The translations under genes and the position numbers were made by a program. From NCBI GenBank assembly GCA_017963805.1, contig JAGCTE010000071.1, positions 1 through 64,000 on the forward strand: 64,000 nucleotides of DNA, read 5' to 3'. The DNA comes from a bacterium. GTDB lineage: Bacteria > Auribacterota > UBA3054. Under the pieces are notes generated by a model. It saw nothing but the letters and a program-made list of their open reading frames with translations, was not told the origin of the DNA and made no database searches. Positions 43,405-53,091 of this stretch are shown here, one piece after another; position 1 is the first letter of the stretch; each line of letters begins with the position of its first letter.

Positions 43405-45024
43405 ATGACATTGAAAACTATCGCCTCGATAGCCGCCCTTGCCGGCGCGCTCGTCTGTACGGCCGAGGAGCCGCAGTCCAAAGGAGCCGGATTTAAGAAG
43501 CTCGGCGCCATGCTTGATCTGTCGCGCGGGCGCGTCTACAAGGTCCCTTATCTGAAGCGCTGCTTCGAGCGCATGTCAAAAATGGGCTACAACAGCGTCA
43601 TGCTCTACACCGAGGACACCTACCGCTTGGAAGGCGTGCCGAAATGGGGGCTGAACCGCGGCGGCTATACAAAGGAAGACGTGAAGGAGATCAAGGCGGC
43701 CGCGGACGCGAACGGACTTGAACTCGTTCCCTGCATCCAGACGCTCGGGCATCTCGAAAAATGGCTTAGATGGAGCGATTCCAAGGACGTGCGCAATAAC
43801 GACTGGACGGTTTTGGTCGGCGAGCCGAAAACCTACGAGCTCATCGAGAAGATGGTAGCGTTCTGGCAGGAAGCCGCCGGCGGCAGCCGCATCCACGTCG
43901 GCATGGACGAAGCCTGGGGCTTCGCGGACCATGAATACGCCAAACGCCACGGCAAGCGTCCGGACTTCGACGTTTTCCTTGAGCATTTAAGGAAGGTCTG
44001 CGAGATCTGCAGCCGCCACGGCTACAAGGAAGTTCTCATTTGGAGCGACATGTTCTACGGCTTGTACCGCGACAGCGGCGGAACGAACGCCGAGGAGATC
44101 TCTGAAAAGATCCCGGAGGGCGTGCGCCTGGTCTTCTGGGAATACGACTCCGAGGACGTTGAATATTATTCCAAAACGATCGACGGACACGCCGAGCTCA
44201 ACGGCAAGCCCATATTGGCGGGCGGCGCCCAAGTGTGGGACCGCTTCATTCAATTCCGCGAGAAGATGCTCAGAGCCTCGCGCGCTTTCCTTGCCGCCGC
44301 GAAAGAGAAGGGCTGCCCTGAGATGTGGTTCACCTTTTGGGGCGACAACGGCGCCTACCATATTCCCGAGATCATTGACGAAGCCATGTTCGTCTGCGCC
44401 GAACTCGCCGCCGGGCGGCCTACCGAGCCCAACGACGACAATTGCGCGCGCTTCAAGGCCATTACGGGTATGGACTACGGAACCCTCGCCAAGATCTCCG
44501 ATTGCATGAGCCATCCGAACTACAACCTGGGATTCCGCGAGAGGACGTTCTTCTATGACGATCCGCTTTACATGCTCGAAGTAAGAAACGCCCTCTCGAA
44601 GTGGGACGGCGACGGTATCAACCGCCTCATAGCGTGGCGCGACGCCATGGCCGACATTGAAGCGGGCGCGAAGGAGTCAGGCGCCCCCGTCTCGTGCGCT
44701 TTCAACCGCGCGACGCTGACAAAGCTGGACTATTCGCTTTCTATGCTTGAGGCTTGGAAGGCGAAGGACGCCGAGAAGATCAAGACGGCCGCGGCGAAAC
44801 TCGGCAATGCGGTTGCGGCGATGCGCGAATTCTGCGAAGTATACCGCGACAACTGGAACGAGACTTCCCAACCATTCGGTTTTGAGCTTATCCAGAATCG
44901 CAATGCCGGTGTGCTTTCCCGCATGGAGGAGGCCAAGCGCCGCGTGGACGAGTATATCGCGGGCAAAGCGGCGACGATCCCCGAATTCGACGAGGCTGTT
45001 GAGCCTTTCGGCAACACATGGTAA
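43405..45024 (+). CDS. Secreted GH20-like beta-N-acetylhexosaminidase
   Basis: 539-residue glycosidase. ATG 43405 gives TLKTIASIAALAGALVCTAEE, a plausible signal peptide. The TIM-barrel shows YNSVMLYTEDTYRLEG, LVPCIQTLGHLEKWLRW and HVGMDEAWGF with Asp168-Glu169, the substrate-assisted GH20 catalytic pair. The layout, starting at the barrel and with a helical C-terminal part, resembles exo-acting GH20 enzymes without the usual N-terminal domain. It would release GlcNAc or GalNAc from host or microbial glycans. A lipoprotein peptidase gene follows 38 nt later. Confidence 0.83.
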   Translation: MTLKTIASIAALAGALVCTAEEPQSKGAGFKKLGAMLDLSRGRVYKVPYLKRCFERMSKMGYNSVMLYTEDTYRLEGVPKWGLNRGGYTKEDVKEIKAAADANGLELVPCIQTLGHLEKWLRWSDSKDVRNNDWTVLVGEPKTYELIEKMVAFWQEAAGGSRIHVGMDEAWGFADHEYAKRHGKRPDFDVFLEHLRKVCEICSRHGYKEVLIWSDMFYGLYRDSGGTNAEEISEKIPEGVRLVFWEYDSEDVEYYSKTIDGHAELNGKPILAGGAQVWDRFIQFREKMLRASRAFLAAAKEKGCPEMWFTFWGDNGAYHIPEIIDEAMFVCAELAAGRPTEPNDDNCARFKAITGMDYGTLAKISDCMSHPNYNLGFRERTFFYDDPLYMLEVRNALSKWDGDGINRLIAWRDAMADIEAGAKESGAPVSCAFNRATLTKLDYSLSMLEAWKAKDAEKIKTAAAKLGNAVAAMREFCEVYRDNWNETSQPFGFELIQNRNAGVLSRMEEAKRRVDEYIAGKAATIPEFDEAVEPFGNTW

Positions 45025-45062
45025 CATTGGCACAAAATAACAATACATAGAAGGAGAACAAA

Positions 45063-45872
45063 ATGAAGAGCCATGACAAAAACTGGTTAAAACTGATGGT
45101 CGCCTGTCTTTTTATCCTGCCGCTGACTTCCGCGTGCGTGCCCGATGGCGGCAAGGAGACCGTAAAAGAGACCGGCGACCCCAACAAACTTGAAGTCGCG
45201 ACGAGTATCGCGACGCTGGAATTCGACACCTCGAACGCCCCGGACCTCAAGCAGTGGACCAAGGAAAAATTCGCGCCCGCGATAGAGGAATGGGTCGTTA
45301 AGCTGACCGACGTCATGGCTTCCGACGGCTGGACGCCGCCCTCTAAGATCTACTTCCAGTTCGTCGTCGTTAAGCTGGAGAACGCCGATCACGCGCCGGC
45401 GTGGGCTGTGCCGAGCGAAAGCCGGGTCAGCCTCCGCGTCGACTGGTTCAGGGAAAACTTGAACGGCGAGGCGCTCGGCTCTACCATTCACGAGCTCACC
45501 CACGTCATGCAGAACTACTGGACGGAAGGGGCGAACGAGAAGAATTGCCCGGAATGGGCGAGCGAGGGCTACGCGGACTACGTCAGGTGGGTCCTTTTCG
45601 AGCCCGAGTCCAAAGGCTGCGATTTCGTGTACCTGGCTCCCGACAAATATCACTACAACGACTCCTACCGCGTCACCGCGCATTTCTTAGGTTTCGTGGA
45701 AAGCCGATTCCCCGGGACGATGAAAAAGTTCAACGCCGCGCTCCGCGACCACACCTTCGACGACGGCAAGTTCTGGAAGGACGCGACCGGAAAAACCGTC
45801 AAAGAGCTCGAAGCTGACTGGAAGGCCGACCTCAAGAAGACCGCCGCCGATTTGAAGGCGAAAAACGCTTAG
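45063..45872 (+). CDS. Lipoprotein with basic secretory protein (BSP)-type peptidase domain
   Basis: 269 residues. LMVACLFILPLTSAC is a lipoprotein signal (lipobox LTSAC). HELTHVMQ at 143-150 and WASEGYADYVRW downstream are the gluzincin-like zinc motif and third-ligand Glu of the BSP family, named from plant proteins and found in gut bacteria. The C-terminus is Lys/Asp-rich. AAGGAG lies before the ATG. Paired with the GH20 gene, it suggests joint attack on glycoproteins. Confidence 0.82.
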   Translation: MKSHDKNWLKLMVACLFILPLTSACVPDGGKETVKETGDPNKLEVATSIATLEFDTSNAPDLKQWTKEKFAPAIEEWVVKLTDVMASDGWTPPSKIYFQFVVVKLENADHAPAWAVPSESRVSLRVDWFRENLNGEALGSTIHELTHVMQNYWTEGANEKNCPEWASEGYADYVRWVLFEPESKGCDFVYLAPDKYHYNDSYRVTAHFLGFVESRFPGTMKKFNAALRDHTFDDGKFWKDATGKTVKELEADWKADLKKTAADLKAKNA

Positions 45873-45883
45873 TTCCCGCGGCC

Positions 45884-46810
45884 TTATTTCCAGATAAGAA
45901 TCATGTAGGCAAGATATGCGGCAAAAAAGAGCGCGCCGGCTAAGCGGCTTATTTTCCCGCGTATCATGAACAGTATGAAAACGACCGTGACCGCGGTCAT
46001 GACGGCGAAATCAAAAAGGATGTTTTTTTCGACCGGGAAAGGTTTTATGATCGCGGTTACGCCGGGGATCATCAGGGCGTTGAAGATGTTGCTGCCTATG
46101 ATGTTCCCTATGGCGAGGTCGCTCCTTTTGTGGATCGCCGATATAAGGGAGGCGGCCAATTCCGGAAGCGAAGTGCCGACCGCCACTATCGTGAGACCGA
46201 TGACCGTTTCGCTGACGTGCCAGTCCCTGGCCAAGGCGACGGCGTTCGTGACCATAAGTTTGGCGCCGCCAATCATGACGGCTATGCCGACGGCGGTCAC
46301 CATGAAACTTATGAAAAAGTTGTTCCACGGTCCCGTCAGATCCGGGACCTCTTCGCTTTTCGCGTCAGGGCTGAAGACGCTCCAAAGGATATAGGATAGC
46401 ATCGCGGCGGTCATGATCATCCCGTAAGGGCGGCCGATGTATCCCAAAAAGAAAGTCAGGCCGAGCAGGACGACGCTGAGGGCTAGCGAGAAGATCTCCC
46501 TGAAGCGGGCCTTTTCCGTAAAGACGACGGGATTGACCAAGGCGGTCAAGCCGAGTATCAGGATGATGTTGGCTATGTTGCTGCCTATTACGTTGCCAAT
46601 GGCGAGCCCGGGAGAGTTTATCTTTCCGACGACCGAGAACAGGCTGGCCAAAAGTTCCGGAACGGACGTCCCGAAGCCGACCACGACGATCCCGATAACA
46701 AGGCCGGAAACGCGAAGCTTTTTGGAGAGCGCTATGGCGCCTCTCACCATCGCTTCGCCGCCCGCTATCAGGAAAGCGAGCCCAAGAATGAAAAGCAGTC
46801 CTTCTTTCAT
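45884..46810 (-). CDS. Calcium/sodium (CaCA) antiporter, YrbG-like
   Basis: 308-residue inner-membrane cation exchanger with ten helices in two inverted repeats. The alpha repeats GFGTSVPELLASLFS with GNVIGSNIANI and VGTSLPELAASLISA with GNIIGSNIFNA hold the ion-binding Glu and Ser/Asn residues. Most likely exports Ca2+ against Na+. Starts 3 nt after the oligoendopeptidase gene; last in its operon, tail to tail with the BSP gene. Confidence 0.92.
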   Translation of the reverse strand: MKEGLLFILGLAFLIAGGEAMVRGAIALSKKLRVSGLVIGIVVVGFGTSVPELLASLFSVVGKINSPGLAIGNVIGSNIANIILILGLTALVNPVVFTEKARFREIFSLALSVVLLGLTFFLGYIGRPYGMIMTAAMLSYILWSVFSPDAKSEEVPDLTGPWNNFFISFMVTAVGIAVMIGGAKLMVTNAVALARDWHVSETVIGLTIVAVGTSLPELAASLISAIHKRSDLAIGNIIGSNIFNALMIPGVTAIIKPFPVEKNILFDFAVMTAVTVVFILFMIRGKISRLAGALFFAAYLAYMILIWK

Positions 46811-46813
46811 GCG

Positions 46814-48604
46814 TTAAAGTTCTTCGTACCTGTTTACCCAGTTTTCAACGACGGAAAGCGAGTTGTCCCAGAATTCGGATCTGGTTATGTCATACCCGAA
46901 ACGCGCCGCAAGTTCCCTGGGCGAAGCTTGGCCGGCGGAGCGGAGGAAATCCATGTACTTGGGAATGAAGGCCGCGCCTTCTTTTCGGTAGAGGGAATAG
47001 AGGGCCATGGCGAAGAGGCGGCCGAAGGCGTAGGGATAGTTGTAGAAATTGAAGCCGCTGAAGTAATAGTGGGGCTTCCAGGTCCACATGTAGGGGCCGA
47101 GGCAGTTAGGATCCAAAGCGTCGCCGAAAGTGGCCTTCTGGGCCTTCTCCATGATGGCGCAGAGTTCTTTGGCGGTCAGTTCGGCCTCTTCGCGGCGTTC
47201 CATGACTTCTTTTTCGAAAAGGAAACGCGAGGCGATGTCGACTATTACGCCGCTGGTGCTCGCGATGGCGTTCTCAAGGATGTAGAGCTCCTCATCCTTG
47301 CTTTTAGCTTCTTTGAGGGCGGATTCGCTGACGATCATCTCGTCCATTATGGAGGCCGTCTCGGCCAGCGTCATGGGGCACTTGCGCTGCTTCATGGGCA
47401 GCCCTTTCATGCAGTAGTTGTGGAAGGCGTGGCCCAGTTCGTGGGCCAGGCAGTTGACGGAATCGAAATTGCAGGCGTAATTTGCCAGGATGCGGGATTC
47501 CTCAAGTTTTCTTATAGGCATGCAGAAGGCGCCGCCTCTTTTGCCGTCCCTGGGCTCGGCGTCGATCCAATTGTTCTCGAAGGCTCGTTTCGCCAGGTTG
47601 CGCAGCTCTGGGGAGAAACTCTCGAAATGGCGGTAGAGGAAATTTTGGCAGTCTTCGATGGAATAATTTCTGGAGCTGTCGCCCACGGGAGCGTCCAAGT
47701 CGCACCAGCGCAGTTTCGGAAGGCCGAGCTTTTTCGCTTTGCTCTTGAAGTAGCGCCTGAAAAGCGGGAAGGAGCGTTCCATAGCGTCCCAGAGGGCGGA
47801 AAACGTCTCGTCGTCAAGCCGGGAGATCCTTAGGCTCTGTTCGAGAGCGGAGGAGTAGCCTCGCGCCCTGGCCATGGTGTTGGCGCTTCCTTTGACGCCG
47901 TTCAAACAGGCGGCGATCTGATCTTCAAGCTGTTTCCAGGCGGCTTCCTCGGTCTTCTGGGCATTCAATCTGACGTCGGGATCGCTGTCGGTCTGGTAGG
48001 CTCTGACAGCCGTCAGGGGCAGCCTTTTCGTTTCGCCTTTGTAGGTGAACTCCGCGGAGGCTCTCGAAGTTATGAGGCCCTGCATCTTGGCCCAGGCATG
48101 GGTGCCGCACTGCTCAAGTTTGGCGGCCAGCTCCTCTTCCTTTTCGCTTAAAAGATGGGAGGCGTTGTCTCTTTCCTCGCTGAGGGCGAATCTGAAATCT
48201 ATGAGATCGTTTGAAGCGTTGGAAGCCCAGAATTCGTTCCAGAGTTTTTCGGGAACGGCGGCGAGCCATTTGAGATAACGGACCCTGAGAAGGCCGAGGG
48301 CCACCATGGCGCCGGAAAGCGAAGACTCTATTTTGACCGCTTCGGAGTTGTAGGAATCAGTCGTGATGAGGGCGTGGCAGTAGACGCTTATGGCTTCCAC
48401 GGGCTCGGAGAGCTCTTCTTCCTGGGCGATCATTTTTGCGAGGTCGGACGCGAGTTCCTCAACGCTCCCGGGGCAGGGAGGGAATTCCAATTCCTTAAGA
48501 GCGGAGACGTTGTTTTTGATCTTAAGAAGATCAGCTTTCAGTTCGGGGGAATCAAGGGAAGGATAAAGCTCCTTCAATTGCCAGTGGGGAAGAGCGTTCG
48601 ACAT
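46814..48604 (-). CDS. pepF: Oligoendopeptidase F (M3 family)
   Basis: 596-residue cytoplasmic zinc peptidase. NCLAHELGHAFHNYCMKG carries the HExxH motif at about residue 389, followed by an ETASIMDEMIV segment with the third-ligand Glu. The helical N-terminal domain and PYAFGRLFAMALYSLYRK at the end match PepF. It degrades oligopeptides of about 7-17 residues. Sits 11 nt after the PfkB kinase gene. Confidence 0.93.
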   Translation of the reverse strand: MSNALPHWQLKELYPSLDSPELKADLLKIKNNVSALKELEFPPCPGSVEELASDLAKMIAQEEELSEPVEAISVYCHALITTDSYNSEAVKIESSLSGAMVALGLLRVRYLKWLAAVPEKLWNEFWASNASNDLIDFRFALSEERDNASHLLSEKEEELAAKLEQCGTHAWAKMQGLITSRASAEFTYKGETKRLPLTAVRAYQTDSDPDVRLNAQKTEEAAWKQLEDQIAACLNGVKGSANTMARARGYSSALEQSLRISRLDDETFSALWDAMERSFPLFRRYFKSKAKKLGLPKLRWCDLDAPVGDSSRNYSIEDCQNFLYRHFESFSPELRNLAKRAFENNWIDAEPRDGKRGGAFCMPIRKLEESRILANYACNFDSVNCLAHELGHAFHNYCMKGLPMKQRKCPMTLAETASIMDEMIVSESALKEAKSKDEELYILENAIASTSGVIVDIASRFLFEKEVMERREEAELTAKELCAIMEKAQKATFGDALDPNCLGPYMWTWKPHYYFSGFNFYNYPYAFGRLFAMALYSLYRKEGAAFIPKYMDFLRSAGQASPRELAARFGYDITRSEFWDNSLSVVENWVNRYEEL

Positions 48605-48615
48605 TTTATGTTTCC

Positions 48616-49512
48616 TTAAAATTTGTATGCTAAAACTTCTTTGAGCGTCGGTATGGAAGGCGCGGCGCCGGAGCGCGTCACAGAGATGGCGGCGGCAATG
48701 GACGCGAGATTGAGCGCGTCTTTCGGAGCCAGGCCGCTGATCACGGAGGCGAAGAAGTATCCCGCGAAGGTGTCGCCGGCGCCCACGGAATCAACGGCTT
48801 TGACGGGATAGGCCTCCTGCCTTACGACTTCTTTCCCGTCGTCATAGTAGGCGCCGTTTTCTCCCAGGGTCAGGATCGTTTTGGTGTTGGGGAATTTTTC
48901 CCGCATGCTTTTCAGGATATCCACAGGACGGTCGGAGGGAACTCCGGAAATGGTTGCGCCCTCCACTTCGTTCACGATGAGATACGACGTCTTTTCAAGC
49001 GGAAGGGCTTTTATGGAGTCGTCGCAGGGCGAGGGGTTGAAGGCGATGACGACGCCTTTTTCTGCCAGTTCGTTCATTATTTCCGGCAGAAGGTTCACTT
49101 CGTTCTGGGCTATGAACCAGTCGCCGGCGGACAGGAAAGCGTCCAGGTTTTCGACGAGTTTTTTCGGCACGCAGCGGTTGGAGCCGCCGAAGTGCACGAT
49201 GGCGTTCTGCCCCGAGGGCGTCACCTGAATGACCGCGTGCCCCTGGGGAACGTCCAAGGGGTAGAGGAAGTCGCACTTCACGCCTTCCGTTTCGAGATAG
49301 TCCTTGAAGTCCAGTCCGTCGGAGCCGCGCGCGCCCGAGAGGTAGACCTCGGGAAGGCCCGCTCTCTTAAGGGCGATCGCTTGGTTGAAGCCCTTGCCGC
49401 CGTGGAAAACGCCGAGCTCCTTGGCGGGCAGCGTCTCGCCCGGGTTTACGAAATGCGGGACGCGGTAGATCATGTCCCTGACAAGGGAACCGTAGCAGAC
49501 GACTTTCGGCAT
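48616..49512 (-). CDS. PfkB-family sugar kinase, ribokinase-like
   Basis: 298 residues. The start is ATG 49512 (MPKVVCYGSLVRDMIYRVP), 2 nt after the ruvA stop; the longer frame to 49623 lies inside ruvA and is rejected. Signatures: FHGGKGFNQAIALKRAG (PfkB motif 1) and VDSVGAGDTFAGYFFASVISG (motif 2 with the catalytic Asp). It phosphorylates ribose or a related sugar or nucleoside; the substrate is not determined. Confidence 0.9.
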   Translation of the reverse strand: MPKVVCYGSLVRDMIYRVPHFVNPGETLPAKELGVFHGGKGFNQAIALKRAGLPEVYLSGARGSDGLDFKDYLETEGVKCDFLYPLDVPQGHAVIQVTPSGQNAIVHFGGSNRCVPKKLVENLDAFLSAGDWFIAQNEVNLLPEIMNELAEKGVVIAFNPSPCDDSIKALPLEKTSYLIVNEVEGATISGVPSDRPVDILKSMREKFPNTKTILTLGENGAYYDDGKEVVRQEAYPVKAVDSVGAGDTFAGYFFASVISGLAPKDALNLASIAAAISVTRSGAAPSIPTLKEVLAYKF

Positions 49513-49513
49513 A

Positions 49514-50095
49514 TCAGCTCCGGTTCTGGATGACGTATCTGACAAGCTGGTCCGTGCTGGCGTCCGGATCTTTCTGCAAAGCTTTCTGGACGGCTTCCTG
49601 GACTTCCGTCTGGCGGAAGCCAAGGGCGACGAGCGCCATAACGGCGTCCTGGGCGTTCTTGGAAATGCCGGCGGGCGCGGTCTTGCCGGCCAGGTGCGTC
49701 AGCTTGTCTTTCAGCTCCACGATGATCCTTTCGGCGGTCTTTTTCCCGATGCCTTTGATGGAGGAGAGGGCTTTCACGTCTTCACTGGCGATGGTGTGGC
49801 AGAGGCTGGATATGGGCTGGCTGCTGAGGATAAGGAGTGCCGATGCCGGGCCGATGCCGGACACTTCTATAAGTTTCAGGAAGACTTCCCGTTCCTCGCG
49901 GTTCGCGAATCCGAAAAGCTTCTCCTCGTTCTCCCTCAAGTGATGGAAGATCAGTATTCTTGCCTTGTCGCCGACGGAAGGGAGCGTTTCGTAAGTGTTG
50001 AGGGAAATGCTGACTTCGTAGCCGACGCCGCCTACGTTCAGAACGACAAAGGCCGGCTCTTTTTCATCTATTATGCCTTCCAGAAACGTGATCAT
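49514..50095 (-). CDS. ruvA: Holliday junction branch-migration protein RuvA
   Basis: 193-residue junction-binding tetramer subunit that loads RuvB. Domain I (OB fold) ITFLEGIIDEKEPAFVVLNVGGVGYEV; helix-hairpin-helix segments LIEVSGIGPASALLIL and LSSIKGIGKKTAERIIVELKDKL; C-terminal RuvB-binding domain AVMALVALGFRQTEVQEAV. Overlaps ruvC by 4 nt. ruvB is separate, at 59812. Confidence 0.96.
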   Translation of the reverse strand: MITFLEGIIDEKEPAFVVLNVGGVGYEVSISLNTYETLPSVGDKARILIFHHLRENEEKLFGFANREEREVFLKLIEVSGIGPASALLILSSQPISSLCHTIASEDVKALSSIKGIGKKTAERIIVELKDKLTHLAGKTAPAGISKNAQDAVMALVALGFRQTEVQEAVQKALQKDPDASTDQLVRYVIQNRS

Positions 50096-50595
50096 TTTTC
50101 CTCCGCGTCAGTGATTGTCTGCCCGTATTTCAGGGCGTGGATATGGGTTATGGCTATCGCCAGGGCGTCCGAGGAGTCCGGCAGCATGCGGGTGTCCTTT
50201 ATTTTCAGCATGTTGGTCACCATCGCCTGGACCTGGTCTTTGGTGGCGGCGCCGATGCCGACCACGGCTTTCTTCACCCTGGTGGGGGAGTATTCCATAA
50301 CGGGGATCCTCCTAAGGGCCGCGGGAAGAACCGCGGCGCTCCTCGCTTCGCCGATCTTCAATGCGCTGCGGGCGTTCTTGTAGAAAAACTGGCTCTCTAC
50401 AGCGACCGTCGTCACGTCGTAGCTTTTCAAAAGCTCGTCGATACCCTCGAAGATCCTGGCGTAGCATTCCACAAGGGGAAGACTGGCGGAATTCTTTATG
50501 ACACCGAATTCCGCGCACTCCGTCACGCCGCTCTCAGAGCGGACAAGGCCGTAGCCTGTGACGCGGGTGCCGGGATCGATGCCGAGAACAAGCAT
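50092..50595 (-). CDS. ruvC: Crossover junction endodeoxyribonuclease RuvC
   Basis: 167-residue resolvase with an RNase H fold. LGIDPGTRVTGYGLV bears the first catalytic Asp (residue 6); VAVESQFFYKNARSALKIGEARSAAVL bears the Glu and substrate-contact residues; DSSDALAIAITHIH the final acidic residues. Its start shares one base with the stop of the upstream PPIase gene (TAATG). Confidence 0.96.
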   Translation of the reverse strand: MLVLGIDPGTRVTGYGLVRSESGVTECAEFGVIKNSASLPLVECYARIFEGIDELLKSYDVTTVAVESQFFYKNARSALKIGEARSAAVLPAALRRIPVMEYSPTRVKKAVVGIGAATKDQVQAMVTNMLKIKDTRMLPDSSDALAIAITHIHALKYGQTITDAEEK

Positions 50596-52025
50596 TACTT
50601 AACCTCGATTTCCTTCATCTCGAAAACGGGCGCTCCGGGATTCGGCTTGGCGCCTGGGAGATTCTGGTCGGCGGCCTTGGCATCCAATTGGGCGTCCAGT
50701 TCCTTCAGAGGATCAACGTTTTCCGGTTTGCTCTCGGGAACGTCGAAGGCGGATCCTTTGACTTCGACGGTCTCAACCGTTTCGGTCACCGCGGGGGAAT
50801 CGAAGGCGGAACTTGTCTCCTCAGCTTTTTCCGCGGCCTCTTCAACTTTCTCTTCGGCCTTCACTTCCGAATTTTCCGGGAACTCCAATGGATTGCTTTC
50901 CACGACCTCGACGGATGTCGGGGTTATGGCGGGAACGTTCTCGACGGTTTCTTCAGCGGCTTCTGTCTTGGCGGCGGGCTTAGTCATAAAGTCGCCGACC
51001 TTCTTGCCAGGTCTGGTGGCGGGCTTGGCGTCCATGAGCTCGGGATCGAAAACTTCGATGCTGCAGGAGCGCCTGAGACCGTTCATGTAGGGCTCGTAAA
51101 CGGAAGCGCTCTTCGATTCGGCCACCCTGCGGTAGATGTCGTCGTAGGCTTCCCTTTCCGTCTGAACGTGGGCGTCCTGTTTGGCGCTGACATAGACGAT
51201 GTGGTAGCCGAAGGTGGTCTTTATGACGTCGCTGTACTGGCCGGGAGCAAGGTTGAAGGCCGCTCTTTCCACCTCGGCCATCTCTTCGCCGAAGTGGCCC
51301 TGCTCGATTATGCCCCAGTCGCCGCCGGAGTCTTTCATAGGGCCTTCGGAATACATGAGGGCCAGTCTCTGGAAATTGGCACCCTGCGCAAGCTGCGACC
51401 TGATGTCCCTGATCCTGGTCTCGGGATCAAGTTTTCCTTCCTCCGTCTTGTCCTTTATCAGGATCTGGTAAAGATGGACGCTGGGCTGGCGGGTGTAGAT
51501 CAGATTTTTGTTCTCGGTGTAGAATTTGTGCACTTCGTGCGGAAGCACCCTTACTCTTTTGAAGACCTTTTCCTGGAGGACCGCCTGGGCTTTGATGGCG
51601 TCGGCCATGTGCTGCCTGAATTCCAGAAGCGTTATCTTGTTTTCCTTCAGGTAAGCCTGGAATTCCTCTTCCGAAGCGTAGCGCTCCCTCTCCTTGTTGA
51701 GCTGTTTGTCGATCTCGATGGGAGGGATCTTGACTTCGAGTTTGTCAGCTTCCTTGACGAGCAGCTTGGTGTCGATGATGCTTTTCAAGGCGTTGACTCT
51801 TTCCTTGCGGTACTCGCTCCTGATCTCCTCGTCGTTCGGCATCATTTTGGCGTACGACTTGAGAGTGGGGCTGATGTAACGGTCGAGTTCCACCGCGGTG
51901 ATGGACGCGTCGCCGACCTTGGCTACGATGCTGTTCACTTCCTCGGCGCAAACAGGAGCGCCAAAAAGGAGCAGAACGGCAAGAAGCTTAATACTGTTCG
52001 ACCAATTTTCTAATGAGGCTTTCAT
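50595..52025 (-). CDS. SurA-like periplasmic peptidyl-prolyl isomerase
   Basis: 476-residue outer-membrane-protein chaperone candidate. Signal peptide ending GAPVCA-EE; SurA N-domain at about 30-175 (VAKVGDASITAVELDRYISP); parvulin domain at about 180-285 (SVHLYQILIKDK...ALMYSEGPMKDSGGDWGIIEQG...SDVIKTTFGYHIVYVSAK). From about 325 on, the chain is Glu/Val/Ala/Pro-rich and probably disordered, unusual for SurA. Its start lies 38 nt inside the upstream PPIase gene. Confidence 0.86.
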   Translation of the reverse strand: MKASLENWSNSIKLLAVLLLFGAPVCAEEVNSIVAKVGDASITAVELDRYISPTLKSYAKMMPNDEEIRSEYRKERVNALKSIIDTKLLVKEADKLEVKIPPIEIDKQLNKERERYASEEEFQAYLKENKITLLEFRQHMADAIKAQAVLQEKVFKRVRVLPHEVHKFYTENKNLIYTRQPSVHLYQILIKDKTEEGKLDPETRIRDIRSQLAQGANFQRLALMYSEGPMKDSGGDWGIIEQGHFGEEMAEVERAAFNLAPGQYSDVIKTTFGYHIVYVSAKQDAHVQTEREAYDDIYRRVAESKSASVYEPYMNGLRRSCSIEVFDPELMDAKPATRPGKKVGDFMTKPAAKTEAAEETVENVPAITPTSVEVVESNPLEFPENSEVKAEEKVEEAAEKAEETSSAFDSPAVTETVETVEVKGSAFDVPESKPENVDPLKELDAQLDAKAADQNLPGAKPNPGAPVFEMKEIEVK

Positions 52026-53091
52026 TGCGGATCACCTTATATTTGTTGGTTAGGGACTGCAGGACCGCTTCGTAGGCTTCGCCGGTCTTTCGCAGCGCCA
52101 GCTGATTTTTCAGTTCGTCTTTTATTTCCTCAAAGGACAGCGTCCTCTCCGGGACTCTGTCGGTAAGCTTTATCACATGGTATCCCTGGGAAGTCTCGAC
52201 AACGGGGGAGATGTCGCCGATGCTCATTCTCTCGACAGCCCTTTCGAAGGAAGGGTGCGTCTGACCCTTGGTGAAGAAGTCGAGGTCGCCGCCTTTGACT
52301 TTGGAGGGGCAGTCCGAATAGGCCGAGGCCAATTGCCCGAAATCTTCGCCTTCCAGGGCGCGGCGCCTCAGTTCGCTCGCCCTCGCGTAGGCGTTGCTGA
52401 CTTCCGCCCTGTAGGCGTTGGGAGAAACTTTCACAAGGATATGGGAAGCCCTGAACTGGGCCGGCTTGGTGTATTCGCTCTTGTGCGCCTCGAAGTAGTC
52501 CCTGGCTTCCTTTTCGCTGACTTCTCCTTTCACGTTGATGTAGCGGTCGTAGAAATATTCAAGGTTGACCTTGTGCACAGCGTCTTCTATCGCTTCCGCG
52601 TACCCCTTTTCACCGCTGAAATCCTCGTGCGCCGCGGCGTATTCGAAGACCTTGTTGTTGATGAGCTGCGTGATGAACTCGCTTCTCCTCTTGTCGAAAT
52701 CCCTTCTCAAATATCCTGGCAGAGTGTCGAGGTTGGGCTGGGCGAAGAGCTGATAGAATTCGGCCGTCGGAACGGGTATGCCGCCGACCAGGGCCAGGTC
52801 GTTGCTGGTGCAGTGGTCCTGCGGCGTATGGATAGGCAGCGATATCAGCTGGCTTCCGACTTTGGCGGAAGGCTGCTGAGCGCTGGCTTGGAAGACCGTG
52901 ACGGTAACGACCGCGGCGTTGGCAAGCTTGCTTTGAACAGGGGCTTCCCGGACGACGGACGTCTTGGCGCCGGTCTCCCTCAGGACGACGGGCACTACTT
53001 GCAGGTTCTCCTCCGCTTTCTCATCGAAGGCGTTCTTGTCGCAGCCGTAAAGAAGCGCGAGCGCACTGAAAACTAAAAGGTATCTTTTCAT
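51988..53091 (-). CDS. PpiC/PrsA-type parvulin lipoprotein
   Basis: 367-residue envelope foldase. [16 protein letters not shown] is a lipoprotein signal (Cys17). After a linker, a SurA-N-like region spans about 100-195 and a parvulin domain about 205-305 ([20 protein letters not shown]...[28 protein letters not shown]...[15 protein letters not shown]). Overlaps prfA by 4 nt. Two consecutive PPIases suggest a dedicated outer-membrane assembly module. Confidence 0.87.
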   Translation of the reverse strand: MKRYLLVFSALALLYGCDKNAFDEKAEENLQVVPVVLRETGAKTSVVREAPVQSKLANAAVVTVTVFQASAQQPSAKVGSQLISLPIHTPQDHCTSNDLALVGGIPVPTAEFYQLFAQPNLDTLPGYLRRDFDKRRSEFITQLINNKVFEYAAAHEDFSGEKGYAEAIEDAVHKVNLEYFYDRYINVKGEVSEKEARDYFEAHKSEYTKPAQFRASHILVKVSPNAYRAEVSNAYARASELRRRALEGEDFGQLASAYSDCPSKVKGGDLDFFTKGQTHPSFERAVERMSIGDISPVVETSQGYHVIKLTDRVPERTLSFEEIKDELKNQLALRKTGEAYEAVLQSLTNKYKVIRNESLIRKLVEQY